DNA from: Paenibacillus sp. JDR-2
GTDB taxonomy: Bacteria > Bacillota > Bacilli > Paenibacillales > Paenibacillaceae
Assembly (NCBI RefSeq): GCF_000023585.1
Contig: NC_012914.1
Coordinates: 6,083,501-6,147,500 of the forward strand
Length of the DNA stretch: 64,000 nt
Direction: 5' to 3'
The notes beneath the pieces were generated by a model. That model searched no databases and was not told the DNA's origin. It saw only the letters and a list, made by a program, of their open reading frames with translations. The translations under genes and the position numbers were made by a program. This document shows, in pieces, positions 34,955 to 43,872 of this stretch. Positions within the stretch are counted from its first letter, which is position 1; each line of letters starts with the position of its first letter.

Positions 34955-35293
34955 TTATTTCATTAATTTATTTACGGTAACGAGCAGCTCGTCGATAACT
35001 TCACTTTCTCCCGCCTGAATGCGCTCGATCACGCAGCTTTTCAGATGACCTTCCAGCAGAAGCTTCCCAACACCGTTCAACGCAGACTGCACCGCGGCAA
35101 TCTGGTTCAGCACATCATCGCAATACGTATCCTTCTCAATCATCGCCTTAACGCCGCGGATTTGACCTTCAATCCGGTTCAGGCGCGATACGAGGTTGGA
35201 TTTCATTTTATCGGAATGATGGCTCTTCCGCTCGGCACCTTGTTGTTCCGATTCGTTAGAATGGCAATGCTCGGTCTTCTCTTGTTCAATCAT
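34955..35293 (-). CDS. csoR: Copper-sensing repressor CsoR
   Basis: 112 residues from ATG 35293. All-helical CsoR/RcnR fold with Cu(I) ligands C58, H83 and C87 (T-Y-C, G-H-L-K-S-C), the classical C-H-C set. The N-terminal 28 residues are rich in His and Cys and longer than in many orthologues, perhaps an added metal-binding tail. It represses its operon when copper is low; operator-like boxes at 35301-35352 precede it and the nearer one overlaps its Shine-Dalgarno. Confidence 0.93.
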   Translation of the reverse strand: MIEQEKTEHCHSNESEQQGAERKSHHSDKMKSNLVSRLNRIEGQIRGVKAMIEKDTYCDDVLNQIAAVQSALNGVGKLLLEGHLKSCVIERIQAGESEVIDELLVTVNKLMK

Positions 35294-35300
35294 CTTTAAA

Positions 35301-35352
35301 TACCTCCAGGGGGTATGGCATAATCTAATCATATCATACCCCCTAGGGGTAT
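35301..35352 (-). promoter_or_regulatory. Two CsoR-type operator boxes, one over the csoR ribosome binding site
   Basis: ATACCCCCTAGGGGTAT (35336-35352) is a perfect 17-base palindrome of the CsoR box type. TACCTCCAGGGGGTA (35301-35315) is a second, imperfect copy and includes the GGAGGTA that serves csoR. The boxes are 20 bases apart edge to edge. Confidence 0.8.
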
Positions 35353-35464
35353 GCAATCCGCATTTTGAGCATAAACATAATAAAGATTAATATGCCGCAA
35401 ACAAATCGGAAGTAAAGTAAAATCAATTCAATTCTATGATGGTGATGGGAGTGGAAGAACGGTT

Positions 35465-36196
35465 ATGACTACACTTGTGAATTATGCGCACCGGGGAGCT
35501 TCCGGCAATTATCCGGAGAACACGATGATCGCCTTCGAAAAGGCGATAGAGTTTGGCGCGACAGGGATCGAAACCGATGTGCAGATGACCAAGGACGGCA
35601 AGCTGGTGCTCATCCATGATGAAATGCTAAGACGGACAACCGGCATGAACAGCCTTGTTGCCGATATACATTCCGATGATCTGCTGCAGCTGGATGCCGG
35701 CAGCTGGTTCTCTCCGAACTTTAAGGATGCAAGGATTCCGGCATTGGAACAACTGCTGGACCTCGCTAAGCAGACCGGGACGATCATCAACATCGAACTA
35801 AAAAACGGCATCGTACCTTACCCCGGATTGGAGCAAAAGGTAATCGAAACCGTTCGTGCTTACGGCATGGAGGATCAGGTGATTCTCTCCAGCTTTAATC
35901 ATTATTCGCTTATCGAATGCAAACGGCTGGCTCCGGAAATCCGGACTGGCATCTTGTACATGGAAGGCTTATACCGTCCGTGGAAATACGCCTTGTCGAT
36001 TGGAGCTTCCGCCCTGCATGCCTCGCATTTTGCCGTGCTGCCGGACTGGGTTGCGGAGGCCGCCCAGCATGGCGTTATCTATAACGTGTTTACAGTCAAT
36101 GAACCGGCCGAGATGCAACGTCTGATTCAGTCGGGAGTCGCAGGTCTCATTACCGATTACCCGGAACGGCTCACTGCTCTGCTAAACAAGCTTTAA
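35465..36196 (+). CDS. Glycerophosphodiester phosphodiesterase
   Basis: 243 residues, single GDPD domain, no signal peptide, so cytoplasmic (UgpQ-like rather than secreted GlpQ). Catalytic and metal residues H9-R10, E36, D38 and H51 are present, as is E-L-K in N-I-E-L-K. It splits deacylated phospholipid head groups to glycerol-3-phosphate and an alcohol, feeding glpD/glpK-type metabolism encoded in the same window. Single gene facing the YitT gene. Confidence 0.9.
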   Translation: MTTLVNYAHRGASGNYPENTMIAFEKAIEFGATGIETDVQMTKDGKLVLIHDEMLRRTTGMNSLVADIHSDDLLQLDAGSWFSPNFKDARIPALEQLLDLAKQTGTIINIELKNGIVPYPGLEQKVIETVRAYGMEDQVILSSFNHYSLIECKRLAPEIRTGILYMEGLYRPWKYALSIGASALHASHFAVLPDWVAEAAQHGVIYNVFTVNEPAEMQRLIQSGVAGLITDYPERLTALLNKL

Positions 36197-36201
36197 TCCG
36201 A

Positions 36202-37068
36202 TTAGTGGATGCTTTTCTTCGTAAAGCCGCCGCCTTGTACGTCGGCAACATTTTCAATAGCGATAAACGCTCTTGTATCAATGTCATGCACAATCGCTTT
36301 CAGCTTCGCCACTTCCAGACGGCTGACTACGCAATAAACCATTTGCGTCTCTTCTCTGGAGTAACCGCCGCGTGCCTGAATGTAAGTCGTGCTGCGTCCC
36401 AGGCGGGTCATAATCGTTTCGGCGATTTCTTCGTACGCGCTGGAAATAATAGTGACGGATTTGGATTCCTCAATACCTTCAACAACAATGTCCATGACTT
36501 TGGTTGCGAGGTAATAAGTGACCATCGAATACATCGCGGAGTTCCATTCAAACACGAATCCAGCGAGGACGAAAATAAAGACGTTGACGATCATGATGAT
36601 CTGTCCGACCGGCATGCCGAATTTTTTCGATGCCAGAATCGCAAGAATCTCCGTGCCGTCGAGGGAACCGCCAAACCGGATAACAAGACCAACGCCGGCG
36701 CCGAGAATGATCCCGCCGAACAGGACGGCCAGCAGTTTTTCTTCGGTAAAAGCGTGTACGTGGTGAAGCAGCTGCGTGGTAATCGACATAACGGCGATAC
36801 CGTAGAGAGTGGATATGGCAAACGTTTTGCCGATCTGCTTAAAGCCGATGAAAAGGAACGGAATGTTCAGGACGAATATGAATAGACCAAGGGGCAAGTG
36901 GGTTAATTCGGATACCATAATGGAGATACCGGTGATGCCACCGTCGATTACATCGTTCGGTACGAGGAATAATTCCAGTGATACACCCATTAATACGGAA
37001 CCTATCGTGATAAAAATGACCCTTTTAAAAATCTCTAATGCGGATATTTTTTTGTGCTCTTTTGCCAT
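36202..37068 (-). CDS. YitT family membrane protein (DUF161 + DUF2179)
   Basis: 288 residues from ATG 37068, which follows CTGGAGG; a 12-codon longer frame has no site. Five or six helices then a cytoplasmic DUF2179 domain of about 80 residues (V-T-I-I-S, G-R-S-T-T-Y-I-Q-A-R-G-G-Y-S, D-x-x-A-F-I-A-I). The family is widespread in Firmicutes with unproven transport roles. Convergent with the phosphodiesterase gene, only five bases apart. Confidence 0.88.
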   Translation of the reverse strand: MAKEHKKISALEIFKRVIFITIGSVLMGVSLELFLVPNDVIDGGITGISIMVSELTHLPLGLFIFVLNIPFLFIGFKQIGKTFAISTLYGIAVMSITTQLLHHVHAFTEEKLLAVLFGGIILGAGVGLVIRFGGSLDGTEILAILASKKFGMPVGQIIMIVNVFIFVLAGFVFEWNSAMYSMVTYYLATKVMDIVVEGIEESKSVTIISSAYEEIAETIMTRLGRSTTYIQARGGYSREETQMVYCVVSRLEVAKLKAIVHDIDTRAFIAIENVADVQGGGFTKKSIH

Positions 37069-37130
37069 CGTGACCTCCAGCCTTTTCTTTTTAGCGTAAC
37101 ACAATCCTCAGGTCTTTTCAAAAACTGAGG

Positions 37131-37181
37131 CAAAAAAAATAGCAGCCGGCGTCATCTTATATGACACCCGACTGCTATTTT
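37131..37181. terminator. Bidirectional terminator
   Basis: AATAGCAG and CTGCTATT with inner GTCAT/ATGAC pairing; eight A on one side, T-rich on the other. It ends the ribose-type importer operon that finishes at 37200. A small CCTCAG/CTGAGG hairpin at 37106-37130 adjoins it. Confidence 0.85.
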
Positions 37182-37199
37182 GTTCCACTATTTTACTGA

Positions 37200-38201
37200 T
37201 TATTCATATAGTACCGCTTTGATTTCGTCGCTGTCGATATTGGACTTGTCGTAGTAATAGAAGCCCGTATCAATGGTAGACTCTACTTTCTCGCCGCGAA
37301 TCGCTTCAACGGCTGCCTTTACCGTCTCGTAACCAATGCCAACCGGGTTCTGCGTAATGGCTCCGGCCATAACGCCGCTCTTGATCGCGTCGATTTGCGC
37401 TTTGCCCGAGTCGAAGCCGATTACGGTAATTTGGCCTTCCTTCTTGAGCTCGGTTACGGCGTTGATAACGCCAACCGCAGAGCCTTCGTTCGAGCCGAAG
37501 AAGCCTTTAATATTCGGATGAGCCTGAATCATCGCTTTCGCCAGGTCCGTCGATTTCAGATGGTCGCCGCCGCCGTATTGAATGTCGACAATCTTAATAT
37601 TCGGATATTTTTCTTTGATCCGGTTCACGAAGCCGTCGCGGCGGTCAACGCCGGTAACGGAGGTCTGGTCATGCACAATGACGCCAATCTCGCCTTCTCC
37701 GCCGATTAACTCCGCCATTTTGTCAGCGGCAAGAGCAGCGGCGGCTACGTTATTGGTTGAAGCGGTTGTGATCGGAATATCGCTGTCTACGCCGGAGTCG
37801 AAGGCAATAACCGGAATCCCGGCGGCTTTCGCTTTTTGCAGGAGCGGAACGGAAGCCTGGCTGTCGAGAGCGGCAAAACCAATCGCGCTAGGCTTCTTAT
37901 CCAGAGCAGCCTGCAGCATTTCGATCTGTTTGTCGACCTGGGCTTCGGTCTCCGGTCCTTCGAAGGTAATCTCCACGTTGAACTCCGTTGCGGCTTTCTC
38001 TGCCCCGGCTTTAACCGCCTGCCAGAATTGATGCTGGAAGCCCTTCGAAATAATCGGAATATAAATCTTGTCTCCGCTCGCCTTGGTCCCGCCGTTGTCC
38101 GTGCCGGATTTGCTTGAGCCGTCCGAGTTATTCGAACCGCAGGCGCTTAGCATAACAACCGTCATTAACGCTACTACCAGCAATGCCGTAAACTTTTTCA
38201 C
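37200..38201 (-). CDS. Sugar-binding lipoprotein (RbsB-like)
   Basis: 333 residues; signal peptide with lipobox L-S-A-C at residues 18-21, Ser/Gly-rich linker, then a type I periplasmic-binding fold (Peripla_BP_4). The D-S/T-G-V-D-S-D and N-N-V-A-A-A-A-L-A-A motif are of the ribose/galactose group. Captures a monosaccharide and delivers it to the permease encoded upstream. Specificity is uncertain. Confidence 0.88.
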   Translation of the reverse strand: MKKFTALLVVALMTVVMLSACGSNNSDGSSKSGTDNGGTKASGDKIYIPIISKGFQHQFWQAVKAGAEKAATEFNVEITFEGPETEAQVDKQIEMLQAALDKKPSAIGFAALDSQASVPLLQKAKAAGIPVIAFDSGVDSDIPITTASTNNVAAAALAADKMAELIGGEGEIGVIVHDQTSVTGVDRRDGFVNRIKEKYPNIKIVDIQYGGGDHLKSTDLAKAMIQAHPNIKGFFGSNEGSAVGVINAVTELKKEGQITVIGFDSGKAQIDAIKSGVMAGAITQNPVGIGYETVKAAVEAIRGEKVESTIDTGFYYYDKSNIDSDEIKAVLYE

Positions 38202-38324
38202 CGAAATCTCCCCTTTGATTTTGGATTCAATCAGATTTTTGGATTAAACCATTCTATATAGAATCTCTGAGCCTCCGGCTTGCGAGACTTGCAAAGGCGC
38301 CAAAGTTTCTAGCGTGAACTAGAA
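38202..38324. other. Gap between permease and binding protein genes with a 14-base palindrome
   Basis: Contains the perfect palindrome ATTCTATATAGAAT at 38251-38264 and nothing that looks like a gene. Could be an RNA-processing or expression-tuning hairpin giving extra binding protein. Not further resolved. Confidence 0.4.
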
Positions 38325-39341
38325 TTACGCTTTGCGGCGGCGCAGAATGTCCGCGTAAACCGCAAGCAGGATGACGATGCCGACCACCACGGTCTGCCAT
38401 TCCTGCGGAACGGACAAAATGCGAAGGCCGTTCGTCAGCACGCTCATAATCAAAGCGCCGATAACCGTACCTACGATCGTCCCCTTCCCCCCGCTAAGCG
38501 AGGTGCCGCCGATTACAACCGCCGCAATAGCCTCAAGCTCGTAACCGGAGCCAAGCGCAGGCTGGGCGGAGTTGAGCCGGGAAGCAATCAGAATGCCCGC
38601 CAGGCCGGTGAAGATACCGGTAAGCGTGTAGATCACGATTTTCCAATAGTTCACGTTAACGCCGGACAGTCTCGTTGCTTCCTCATTGCTGCCGAGGGCA
38701 AAGTTATAACGGCCGACAATCGTTTTCGACAACAGAATGCTTCCGATAATCGCGGCGATAAAGAAGATCACAACCGCATTCGGGATGGCAAAGCCCGGGA
38801 TAAGCTTGTCGAAGAACGAGCCCTGCGACACCTCGCTGAACACCGGATGATCGTTGAAGTAGATCGGCTTCGTGCCGGAGATGACAAGGGCTAGGCCCTT
38901 GGCGATCATCATCATGGCAAGGGTGGCGATAAACGGCGGGATCTTCAGCCTGGCGACCATCACGCCGGACAGCAGCCCGCAAACGGCGCCCGTCAGAATG
39001 CCCCCGACAATGCCGATCGGAACCGGCAGCCCCCAGTACGTAATAAACACCCCGGTCATTACCGCGCTTAAGGTCATCACCGTTCCGACCGACAAATCTA
39101 TGCCGCCCGTAATAATGACAAACGTAGAGCCCAGCGCCAGGACGCCGGTCACAGCGGTCGAGAGTAGAATCCCCACGATATTGGAGAATTGAAAAAAGTT
39201 GCTGGACGAAAAGGTGAATACGAGAATAAGGACGATCAGACTGGCAAAAGCAAGCACCTGCTGCAGAACGCCCGGCTTCAGAATAATCGCGTTCTGCTTG
39301 CCGCCAAGCTGCGCCATTTCGGCTTTTGGCTGCATTTTCAT
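38325..39341 (-). CDS. Sugar ABC transporter permease (RbsC-like)
   Basis: 338 residues from ATG 39341 behind AGGAGG; about ten helices, BPD_transp_2 family (G-G-I-D-L-S-V-G-T, G-G-T-S-L-S-G-G-K-G). It forms the channel for the ATPase at 39460-40959. Confidence 0.9.
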   Translation of the reverse strand: MKMQPKAEMAQLGGKQNAIILKPGVLQQVLAFASLIVLILVFTFSSSNFFQFSNIVGILLSTAVTGVLALGSTFVIITGGIDLSVGTVMTLSAVMTGVFITYWGLPVPIGIVGGILTGAVCGLLSGVMVARLKIPPFIATLAMMMIAKGLALVISGTKPIYFNDHPVFSEVSQGSFFDKLIPGFAIPNAVVIFFIAAIIGSILLSKTIVGRYNFALGSNEEATRLSGVNVNYWKIVIYTLTGIFTGLAGILIASRLNSAQPALGSGYELEAIAAVVIGGTSLSGGKGTIVGTVIGALIMSVLTNGLRILSVPQEWQTVVVGIVILLAVYADILRRRKA

Positions 39342-39459
39342 AGACGTACCTCCTATATTGAGACTAGTTCGACCCACGGGTCAGTCGCCTCTGTAACTCG
39401 GTTTTTTCCTGCTATTGAACTATGCTCGCGGGAGTTTGAGCTCTTAAACCTGCTGCCAT

Positions 39460-40959
39460 TCAAGCTCTTAATGTCGCATATCGCATAATCTGCTCCTGCG
39501 TGGCTTCCTCGCGGCCCAGTTCGCCCGTGATGCGCCCTTCGCACATAACGATAATGCGATGGCTCATCCGCAAAATCTCGGGAAGCTCCGAGGAGATCAT
39601 AATAATCGATTTGCCCTTGGCGGCGAGATCGTTCAGCAGCTTGTAAATTTCGCCTTTTGCTCCAACATCGATCCCGCGGGTAGGTTCATCAAAGATCAAA
39701 ATGTCGCAGTCTCGGGTCAGCCATTTGCCGATAACAACCTTCTGCTGATTGCCTCCCGAGAGGAATTTGACATCCTGATCGATATGAGGCGTCTTCACCT
39801 TCAGCATCTCGACAATCTGATCGGCCGCCTTCGCAATCTTGCTCCGGTTCACCCAGCCTACCCCATTCGCATATTGCCGAAGCGAGGCGACAGCCACGTT
39901 TGTCTTCACATCCATCTCCACAATGCAGCCGTACCGCTTGCGGTCCTCGGACAAGTATCCGATTCCCGCCTGTACCGCGTCATAAGGCTGCTTCATTACG
40001 ACCTTGCGTCCATGCACGGTTATCTCGCCCGCATCGATCGGATCGGCGCCAAAAATCGCTCTCGCCACCTCTGTCCGTCCCGCTCCAATCAGCCCCGCGA
40101 AGCCGATGATTTCTCCTTTTCGGAGCTTGAAGCTGATATTGTCCAGCGCTCCCTTGCGGCTTAACCCCTTCACCTCAAGAACCGTCTCGCTGTTCTCCGC
40201 TATCCGATTCTGCTTCGTGCTGTCATAGATCTCGCGGCCAACCATCATCGCAATGATCTGCTCGTTCGTAACGGAAGCCGTCGGCACGGTATCGATATAT
40301 CGTCCGTCCCGCATGACGGTAATCCGGTCGGTAATCCGCTTCAGCTCATCCATCCGGTGCGATATATAAACGATGCCAACTCCGTTTGCTCTAAGCTGGT
40401 TTATAATAACGAACAGATCATCGATCTCCGTATCGCTCAGCGCCGCGGTTGGTTCGTCCATGATGAGCACCTTGGCGTCGTAAGACAACGCTTTGGCGAT
40501 CTCCACCATCTGCTGCTTCGCTACCGTAAGATTGGCGACCGGTTCATCCGGATCCAGATCCATGTTCAGCCGCTCGAACAACCGCTCCACCTTCCGCTTC
40601 AGCTCCCGCTCGTTCAGAAACAGTCGAAGTACCCGCCGCGGCTCTCGTCCGATATAGATGTTCTGCGCCACCGTCAGATCAGGGGCCAGGTTGAGCTCCT
40701 GGTGGATGATCGATATCCCCAAGTTCTGAGCGATTTTTGAATTGGGAATCTCGACTTCCGTTCCGTCGTATACGATGTTTCCCCCATCCTTCTGATACAC
40801 GCCGGTCAGCACCTTCATCATGGTAGACTTGCCCGCCCCGTTCTCTCCGACCAGCGCGTGCACCTCGCCCCGCCTTAATTCGAAGCGGCAGTCCTGCAAG
40901 GCTTGAACGCCCGGAAAATATTTGTTGATCCCTTCCATGCGAACGAGTATGTCCTTCAT
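39460..40959 (-). CDS. Sugar ABC transporter ATPase with two ATPase domains (RbsA/MglA-like)
   Basis: 499 residues. First domain: Walker A G-E-N-G-A-G-K-S-T, Walker B V-L-I-M-D-E-P-T; second: degenerate Walker A (G-F-A-G-L-I-G-A-G-R-T-E) and intact L-S-G-G-N-Q-Q-K-V. This double layout is the CUT2 family. Start ATG 40959 is preferred to TTG 40965 because GGAGTG is seven bases before it. First gene of the importer operon. Confidence 0.92.
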   Translation of the reverse strand: MKDILVRMEGINKYFPGVQALQDCRFELRRGEVHALVGENGAGKSTMMKVLTGVYQKDGGNIVYDGTEVEIPNSKIAQNLGISIIHQELNLAPDLTVAQNIYIGREPRRVLRLFLNERELKRKVERLFERLNMDLDPDEPVANLTVAKQQMVEIAKALSYDAKVLIMDEPTAALSDTEIDDLFVIINQLRANGVGIVYISHRMDELKRITDRITVMRDGRYIDTVPTASVTNEQIIAMMVGREIYDSTKQNRIAENSETVLEVKGLSRKGALDNISFKLRKGEIIGFAGLIGAGRTEVARAIFGADPIDAGEITVHGRKVVMKQPYDAVQAGIGYLSEDRKRYGCIVEMDVKTNVAVASLRQYANGVGWVNRSKIAKAADQIVEMLKVKTPHIDQDVKFLSGGNQQKVVIGKWLTRDCDILIFDEPTRGIDVGAKGEIYKLLNDLAAKGKSIIMISSELPEILRMSHRIIVMCEGRITGELGREEATQEQIMRYATLRA

Positions 40960-40995
40960 GCCCAATCACTCCATCCCGCTGTAACTAAGCTCATT

Positions 40996-41009
40996 CTAAA
41001 GCGCTTTCG
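40996..41009. promoter_or_regulatory. Weak cre-like palindrome upstream of the ATPase gene
   Basis: CTAAAGCGCTTTCG keeps the AAAGCGCTTTC core of catabolite-responsive elements but misses the outer bases. It is 37 bases upstream of the importer start. Confidence 0.35.
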
Positions 41010-41069
41010 CTTTTGCCAGAATGGAATAATGTATTTGAATAGTTGAAAAAAATCTGTTCCTAATGAAAA

Positions 41070-41106
41070 GAAAAAAGCTACTCTCCCACAAAGGGGAAGA
41101 GCAGCT
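41070..41106 (-). terminator. Terminator overlapping the stop codon of the anchored binding-protein gene
   Basis: On the minus strand AAGCTGCTCTTCCCC pairs with GGGAGAGTAGCTT around a short loop and six T follow; the stop TAG at 41078-41080 lies in the second arm. It isolates the sensor operon from the importer operon. Confidence 0.85.
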
Positions 41107-42076
41107 TCTGATTTTGTTCCGTGTACATATTGTCTTTGTTGATAATGACCGATTCCGTATCGATCAGCTTCGGCACCTTCTTGCCCCGCACCGCTTCAAT
41201 AGCCGTCTTTACGCTGAGGTAGCCCATATTGTAAGGCTTCTGGACAATGGTTGCCTGCAGCACGCCGCCTTCAATCAGCTTCACTTCATCCACCGAGCTG
41301 TCGAAGCCAACAAGCTTTACTTTGCCGCTAAGCCCAAGATCCCGGATCGCTCGGCCGGCACCCACGGTGGAAGGCTCATTTAACCCAACAATCCCTTTAA
41401 TGCCAGGATCCTCGGAGAGCAGCTCCTTGGTCAGCTCATAAGCCTTCTCGAGCCGGCCTTCGCTATAGAGCGTACTTGCTACCTCAATATGTGAATGTCC
41501 TTCCAGCCACTGCCGCACACCCTTTTCCCGTTCAAGCTGTGACGAGGTTCCGTAAACATAACTCATAATGGCGACTTTCGAGGAAGAGGACTCCGGCAGC
41601 AGCTTGGCCATCTCTTCTCCGGCCTTCTCTCCGGCTGCAATATTATCCGTTGCGATAAAGCTGAGCGCATCATCGCTGTTAATGCGGGAATCTACCGTAA
41701 TAAGCTTGATGCCCGCCTTAACGATCTGCTGGGCGACAGGAACCAGCCGGTTATAATCGGTAGCGGCCATCACGATCGCATCCGGCTTCTGCCGGATTGC
41801 CTGCTTCAGCTGTTCCGTCTGAGTGTCAATCTCCGTCTCGGACGGAGGTCCAATAACCGTCACATTGGCGCCAAATTCATTGGCTGCATCCTCAACTCCG
41901 GTGATCAGCACCTTCCAGAAATCAATCGCCGAGCTTTTTGCTTTTACCGTAACAATGATATCGACAGTCTTCTCCGTTCGCTGGCTTGCCGCCCATTTAT
42001 AGATGCCAACGACAGCAACCACGATAAGAATCGCGGCAATGGCGACAGAGGCCGATCTGCGTCTATACTCGCTCAT
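41078..42076 (-). CDS. Membrane-anchored sugar-binding protein, probable co-sensor
   Basis: 332 residues. Instead of a lipobox it has an uncleaved-looking helix at about residues 10-28, then a type I periplasmic-binding fold like RbsB (P-D-A-I-V-M-A-A-T-D-Y; D-S-R-I-N-S-D-D). It overlaps the kinase gene by four bases (ATGA) and is followed by a terminator, so it belongs with the kinase and regulator rather than with the importer. It most likely presents ligand state to the kinase, as XylFII does for LytS in Clostridium beijerinckii. Ligand unknown. Confidence 0.75.
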   Translation of the reverse strand: MSEYRRRSASVAIAAILIVVAVVGIYKWAASQRTEKTVDIIVTVKAKSSAIDFWKVLITGVEDAANEFGANVTVIGPPSETEIDTQTEQLKQAIRQKPDAIVMAATDYNRLVPVAQQIVKAGIKLITVDSRINSDDALSFIATDNIAAGEKAGEEMAKLLPESSSSKVAIMSYVYGTSSQLEREKGVRQWLEGHSHIEVASTLYSEGRLEKAYELTKELLSEDPGIKGIVGLNEPSTVGAGRAIRDLGLSGKVKLVGFDSSVDEVKLIEGGVLQATIVQKPYNMGYLSVKTAIEAVRGKKVPKLIDTESVIINKDNMYTEQNQKLLFPFVGE

Positions 42077-43863
42077 GCGCCAACACCCCCGGCCAATTCA
42101 TCGCCTTCAATGGCGGCTATCCGTACCGTTACGGTTGTGCCCTCATCCTGTACGCTTTTGTACGTCAGGCCGTAATCCTTGCCAAAATAAAGCTGGATCC
42201 GCTCGTGGACATTCACCACGCCAACGCCTTTGCTTTCCCGGTCGCTTCTCCTTGGCTCCAGGATGGTTCGGAGCGCCTCCGCCTCCATCCCAACGCCGTT
42301 ATCGCTCACTTCCAGCCAAATATAGCCGTCCCGCTTGCCGCCGGTAACCTGAATCGTTCCCGTCCCGATTCTGTTCTTGATGCCGTGGTAGATCGCATTC
42401 TCGAGCAGCGGCTGGAGCAGCACCTTCAGCGTCCGGTACGCGTAAATATCCGGATCCACATCGATGTGGAAATCCAGCTTGTCCTTATAACGGATTTTCT
42501 GAATCGTCAGGTAGTTGGCGACATGCTCGATCTCCGTCCGAATCGAGACCAGCTCCTGTCCCCTGCTGATGGAGGAACGGAACAGCCGCGCCAGCGCGGA
42601 GGTCATCAGAACGACCTCGTCGGTCTTTTTCCCCTCAGCCATCCAGATGATCGAATCCAGCGTATTGTACAAAAAATGCGGATTAATCTGCGCCTGCAGC
42701 GCAGTCAGCTCGCTCTTCCGCTTAATCTCCTGCTCCCGGACGACCTGACTCATCAGCTCCTCGATCTTAACGACCATCAGGTTAAACGTACGGGCAAGAG
42801 AGGCAATTTCCCGCGGATTGCCGATAGGCACCCGGATGTTGAAAATCCCCTTCTCCACCTTCTTCATATGCTCCTGCAGCTGCTTGATCGGACGGGACAG
42901 ATTACGCGAGATAAAGACGGCAAGCAGCAGGCCTACAATCAGGCAAAAGATCCCCGCCGCCACCATCGACAGCTGCATTTCGCGCTTGTTGCCGATCAAT
43001 TCGTTGACGTAGGACACGCCAACGATTTTCCAGCCGAAGCCGGTATCCTGAATCGTATAGATACGGCTTGTTTTCCCTTCGTCGGTCATAAAGCTGCCGC
43101 TGCCTTTTGCGAGCACCTCGTCGATTTTCTCCGACTTCAAGTTGCTGTAGATCAGCTGCTGCTGCGGATGGTATACGATATTGCCGTCCTCATCCACGAT
43201 AAAAATGTAACCCCGCTTGCTTAAGTCGATATTGTTCAAAGTATCGTTGATAACGCTGAAGTTCAGGTCGACAAGCAGTACGCCGCGCGGCTCCGTCTGA
43301 TCCTTGCTCCACAGCTCCCGGCTGAGCGATACGACCCAGTCGTATTCATCCTTGAACATATGCTGGACATGGGAGGAGGAAACGACGATCCGGCCCGATG
43401 CTTCCTGCGCGCTGGTGTACCAGGGCTGTTCCGCCAGCCTGACGCTTGGATTCAGCTCGACATGCTCGCGGTCCGAGACAAAGAGGCCGTTATAGCCAAT
43501 CACGTTAATCGATGCAATATCTTTGCGCGAAGCGATAATAGAGTGAAAATACGCCGAGATTCGCTGCTCGCGCGCCAGCTCCTCCGAATTTGTCGCGTTA
43601 TTCCCCTCTTCGCTTACAAGCTCGCGGACATCCTCGTTGCTGAGCGCGAGCATCGATATATTTTCCATGCTGGTAATGTAAGTCTGGATGTTGGCATTCA
43701 CCTGGCGGATCAGCTCCGCCGTATAGTCCTGGGCCGTCTCGCGTACGGACGAGGCCGACAACTGGTAAGAGATGACCCCAAGCAGGATGGCCGTAAGCAG
43801 AATAAGACAGGCAGAGGCAGCGGCGATATTCGTCTGAATGCTTTTGAATTTAAATAATTCCAT
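42073..43863 (-). CDS. Sensor histidine kinase (YesM/LytS-like)
   Basis: 596 residues: helix at 13-33, extracytoplasmic Cache-like domain (Y-I-F-I-V-D-E-D-G-N-I-V-Y-H-P), helix near 295-315, HAMP, phospho-acceptor in Q-I-N-P-H-F-L-Y-N, and an ATPase domain (E-N-A-I-Y-H-G-I-K; V-S-D-N-G-V-G-M). Lies between the regulator and the anchored binding protein and overlaps the latter. Confidence 0.9.
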   Translation of the reverse strand: MELFKFKSIQTNIAAASACLILLTAILLGVISYQLSASSVRETAQDYTAELIRQVNANIQTYITSMENISMLALSNEDVRELVSEEGNNATNSEELAREQRISAYFHSIIASRKDIASINVIGYNGLFVSDREHVELNPSVRLAEQPWYTSAQEASGRIVVSSSHVQHMFKDEYDWVVSLSRELWSKDQTEPRGVLLVDLNFSVINDTLNNIDLSKRGYIFIVDEDGNIVYHPQQQLIYSNLKSEKIDEVLAKGSGSFMTDEGKTSRIYTIQDTGFGWKIVGVSYVNELIGNKREMQLSMVAAGIFCLIVGLLLAVFISRNLSRPIKQLQEHMKKVEKGIFNIRVPIGNPREIASLARTFNLMVVKIEELMSQVVREQEIKRKSELTALQAQINPHFLYNTLDSIIWMAEGKKTDEVVLMTSALARLFRSSISRGQELVSIRTEIEHVANYLTIQKIRYKDKLDFHIDVDPDIYAYRTLKVLLQPLLENAIYHGIKNRIGTGTIQVTGGKRDGYIWLEVSDNGVGMEAEALRTILEPRRSDRESKGVGVVNVHERIQLYFGKDYGLTYKSVQDEGTTVTVRIAAIEGDELAGGVGA

Positions 43864-43872
43864 ATACGCGCC

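Noticed and set aside
42205..43224. A 339-codon plus-strand frame opposite the sensor kinase
   Set aside because: Shadow frame: rich in H, L, Q and R, no start signal, and the minus-strand kinase has complete domain motifs.
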